Of a DNA stretch of 12,985 bases, positions 12,357 through 12,985 are shown one piece after another; the first letter of the stretch is position 1, and each line of letters opens with the position of its first letter. The notes under the pieces are model-generated. The model saw only the letters and a list, made by a program, of their open reading frames with translations, was not told the origin of the DNA and did not search any database. The translations under genes and the position numbers were made by a program. The stretch lies in assembly GCA_903858385.1 (NCBI GenBank), contig CAIOIN010000070.1, forward strand, positions 1-12,985. Reading direction: 5' to 3'. This stretch comes from an uncultured Microcaldota archaeon (lineage in GTDB: Archaea; Micrarchaeota; Micrarchaeia; Micrarchaeales; Micrarchaeaceae).

Positions 12357-12475
12357 CGGACCTGGCGGGATTTCCATAAACGTTTGGTTTGATTAAACTT
12401 TTCCAAAAGTTTACTTTGAACCCGCAACCACTTGGTCCGAAGCCAAGAGCGCTATCCAAGTTGCGCCACAGGTCC
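12357..12475 (-). tRNA. tRNA-Arg (anticodon TCG) with a T-loop intron
   Basis: After removing a 44-nt intron the minus strand folds into a complete 75-nt cloverleaf. The acceptor GGACCTG/CAGGTCC is perfect, the D-stem is GCGC/GCGC with GGA in the loop, and the anticodon arm is CTTGG-CTTCGGA-CCAAG with anticodon TCG (reads CGA, Arg). A 5-nt variable loop precedes T-stem GCGGG/CCCGC with spliced loop TTCAAAT. The discriminator is G and CCA is not encoded. A20 in the D-loop and G73 agree with arginine tRNAs. A TATA-like element lies about 25 nt upstream. A search that does not allow introns outside the anticodon loop would see only a truncated tRNA ending at the T-stem. Confidence 0.92.
12371..12414 (-). 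other. Noncanonical tRNA intron (position 59/60) with BHB motif
   Basis: The 44-nt intron splits the T-loop between positions 59 and 60. Its ends form a standard bulge-helix-bulge: outer helix GCGGG/CCCGC (T-stem), a 4-bp central helix TTCA/TGGA with one G-U pair, 3-nt bulges AAG (5' site) and AAT (3' site), and a 5-bp inner helix TAAAC/GTTTA. Cutting after either the first or the second base of each bulge gives the same mature loop. An internal CTTTTGGAAAAG could form a further small hairpin. Confidence 0.85.
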
Positions 12476-12495
12476 GATTAGCTATGCAAGAGAAG

Positions 12496-12505
12496 GAATA
12501 AAACG
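12496..12505 (-). promoter_or_regulatory. TATA-like element for tRNA-Arg
   Basis: GTTTTATTCC on the minus strand, centred about 25 nt before the mature tRNA 5' end. It overlaps no gene and lies just past the stop codon of the 12514-12594 fragment. Confidence 0.5.
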
Positions 12506-12513
12506 ATTTAGAA

Positions 12514-12594
12514 TCAGAAGCTCGTCAGCCTTGTCTGCTTTATCCTGTCCATCGTGCGCCAGTACTTCCTCGTGTTCTCGATATCTGACCCGGA
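12514..12594 (-). pseudogene. C-terminal remnant of an unidentified gene
   Basis: The minus strand reads SGSDIENTRKYWRTMDRI plus about eight residues, then TGA at 12514-12516; an in-frame TAG at 12595-12597 closes it upstream. The charged composition with W, Y and R and the proximity to the tRNA promoter look like the real end of a protein, cut off near 12595. I do not recognise the family. At 26 codons this may be chance, and the call rests partly on the matching truncation of the fragment on the other side. Confidence 0.35.
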
Positions 12595-12597
12595 CTA

Positions 12598-12854
12598 AAA
12601 TAGCAGCCTCTTTAGCACGCGTCGGCACATATTGTCTGGATATTTATATAATCCAAATGTTCATTGTTGAAGGCCTTTATCCCATAATTATCTATAAGAC
12701 GCATAGCCGCCTCGATTTTAATTCACCTTGGGTCTTGTATGTTTTCGCCCCCGCACTGGTCGGGTTTTTTGTGTGGCTATGTATGTTGATCTCAAAACTG
12801 TTTATCAGAAAGAATGATCTATTGAGCAGGCTGTTATTGGGGGGCAGGGTTTAA
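12598..12854 (+). pseudogene. C-terminal fragment of an acyltransferase-3-like membrane protein
   Basis: About 80 residues resemble the end of acyltransferase family 3 (membrane O-acyltransferase) proteins: ARVGTYCLDIYIIQMF matches their typical lG.ytL.IYiiH block. A second hydrophobic helix follows (WVLYVFAPALVGFFVWLCML), then a basic tail (KLFIRKNDLLSRLLLGGRV). The roughly eight upstream membrane helices are missing. The frame is open back to 12432, but there it reads antisense through the tRNA and a Ser/Cys-rich non-homologous stretch, so nothing before about 12590 belongs to it. The DNA is visibly AT-richer than the archaeal genes to the left. Its stop overlaps the convergent metF end by 21 nt. 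Confidence 0.5.
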
Positions 12855-12985
12855 AAAATCCGACCGCAGCTGGTTGATAATTACATCTATGGGATGGGTT
12901 TTATTCAGGGTGTAAAAATGCAGGCCGCAAGCGCCTTCTTTGAGGAGCTCGCGGCTTTGTTTTAGACAAAAATCAATTCCCGCCG
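12834..12985 (-). CDS. metF: 5,10-methylenetetrahydrofolate reductase, C-terminus (cut by window edge)
   Basis: The last 49 residues before TAA at 12834-12836. AGIDFCLKQSRELLKEGACG followed by LHFYTLNK is the characteristic end of the MetF TIM barrel (relatives read AG....Q..ELL..G..GLHFYTLNr), with a short tail ending NPAPQ. MetF reduces methylene-THF to methyl-THF for methionine synthesis. The pattern is bacterial-looking, and MetF is not expected in a compact DPANN-type genome. The rest lies outside the window. Confidence 0.8.
   Translation of the reverse strand, partial: AGIDFCLKQSRELLKEGACGLHFYTLNKTHPIDVIINQLRSDFLNPAPQ

Noticed and set aside
12306..12475. Truncated tRNA pseudogene
   Set aside because: The missing T-arm half and acceptor strand are present after 44 nt with perfect pairing, and a full BHB spans the gap, so an intron explains it better.
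12432..12597. N-terminal half of the 140-codon frame ending at 12854
   Set aside because: It reads antisense through the tRNA and has Ser/Cys-rich sequence with no acyltransferase similarity.
12917..12964. Short plus-strand frame ATG...TAG near the right end
   Set aside because: It has only 15 codons and is antisense to the metF C-terminus, which has clear family motifs.
12476..12985. Classical integration of a mobile element into the tRNA 3' end
   Set aside because: The foreign-looking DNA lies on the 5' side of the tRNA, with no integrase, no repeat of the tRNA end and no attachment-site duplication visible.

Overview
The window reads as a stretch of archaeal chromosome, most likely from a DPANN-type lineage. 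The archaeal evidence is FEN-1 with a C-terminal PIP box, MBF1, an L1-L10-P1 ribosomal operon with archaeal P1 and P0-like L10, an archaeal Lhr helicase beside a COG1407-type phosphoesterase, TATA-type promoters about 25-35 nt before starts, and a tRNA gene with a bulge-helix-bulge (BHB) intron. A Micrarchaeota/ARMAN-like source is my guess, from the compact repair genes, shortened L10 and noncanonical tRNA intron; no 16S or other decisive marker is present.

Layout, left to right. (1) 1-1664, minus: family X DNA polymerase with a PHP domain, running off the left edge. (2) 1746-2336, plus: a transglutaminase-fold protein that appears to have lost its catalytic Cys, divergent from polX. (3) 2344-3849, minus: a tight MBF1-FEN1 pair. 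(4) 3970-5427, plus: a membrane site-2 protease with a PDZ domain. (5) 5430-8847, minus: an lhr helicase-metallophosphoesterase operon. (6) 8940-11189, minus: L1-L10-P1 followed by an unusual two-cluster ferredoxin, with strong hairpins in the L1 leader and between P1 and ferredoxin, and a T-rich terminator after ferredoxin. (7) 11364-12305, plus: a membrane protein made of two tandem PQ-loop (SemiSWEET-like) units. (8) 12357-12475, minus: tRNA-Arg(TCG) interrupted by a 44-nt intron in the T-loop. (9) About 12595 to the right end: an abrupt change to AT-richer sequence with the C-terminal piece of an acyltransferase-3-like membrane protein and the C-terminus of a bacterial-type MetF.

Genes are packed tightly. 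Convergent neighbours are separated by 2-7 nt and co-directional ones mostly by 4-19 nt; the exception is P1-ferredoxin (73 nt, holding a hairpin). Functionally the left two thirds are mainly DNA repair and replication (PolX, FEN1, Lhr, phosphoesterase) with a transcription coactivator and an intramembrane protease. The centre-right is translation (ribosomal stalk and L1, tRNA-Arg). Several starts can be set from the TATA-to-ATG distance, giving leaderless or short-leader mRNAs, or from a GGTG Shine-Dalgarno core five bases before ATG.

The best candidates for something new are the T-loop intron in tRNA-Arg with a complete BHB, the structured L1 leader, the L10 without its acidic tail, the cysteine-less transglutaminase-like protein, the double PQ-loop protein, and the sharp junction near 12595, where two reading frames are cut off together. 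That junction is either a recombination boundary or an assembly chimera. I see no CRISPR array, insertion sequence, rRNA or defence system.
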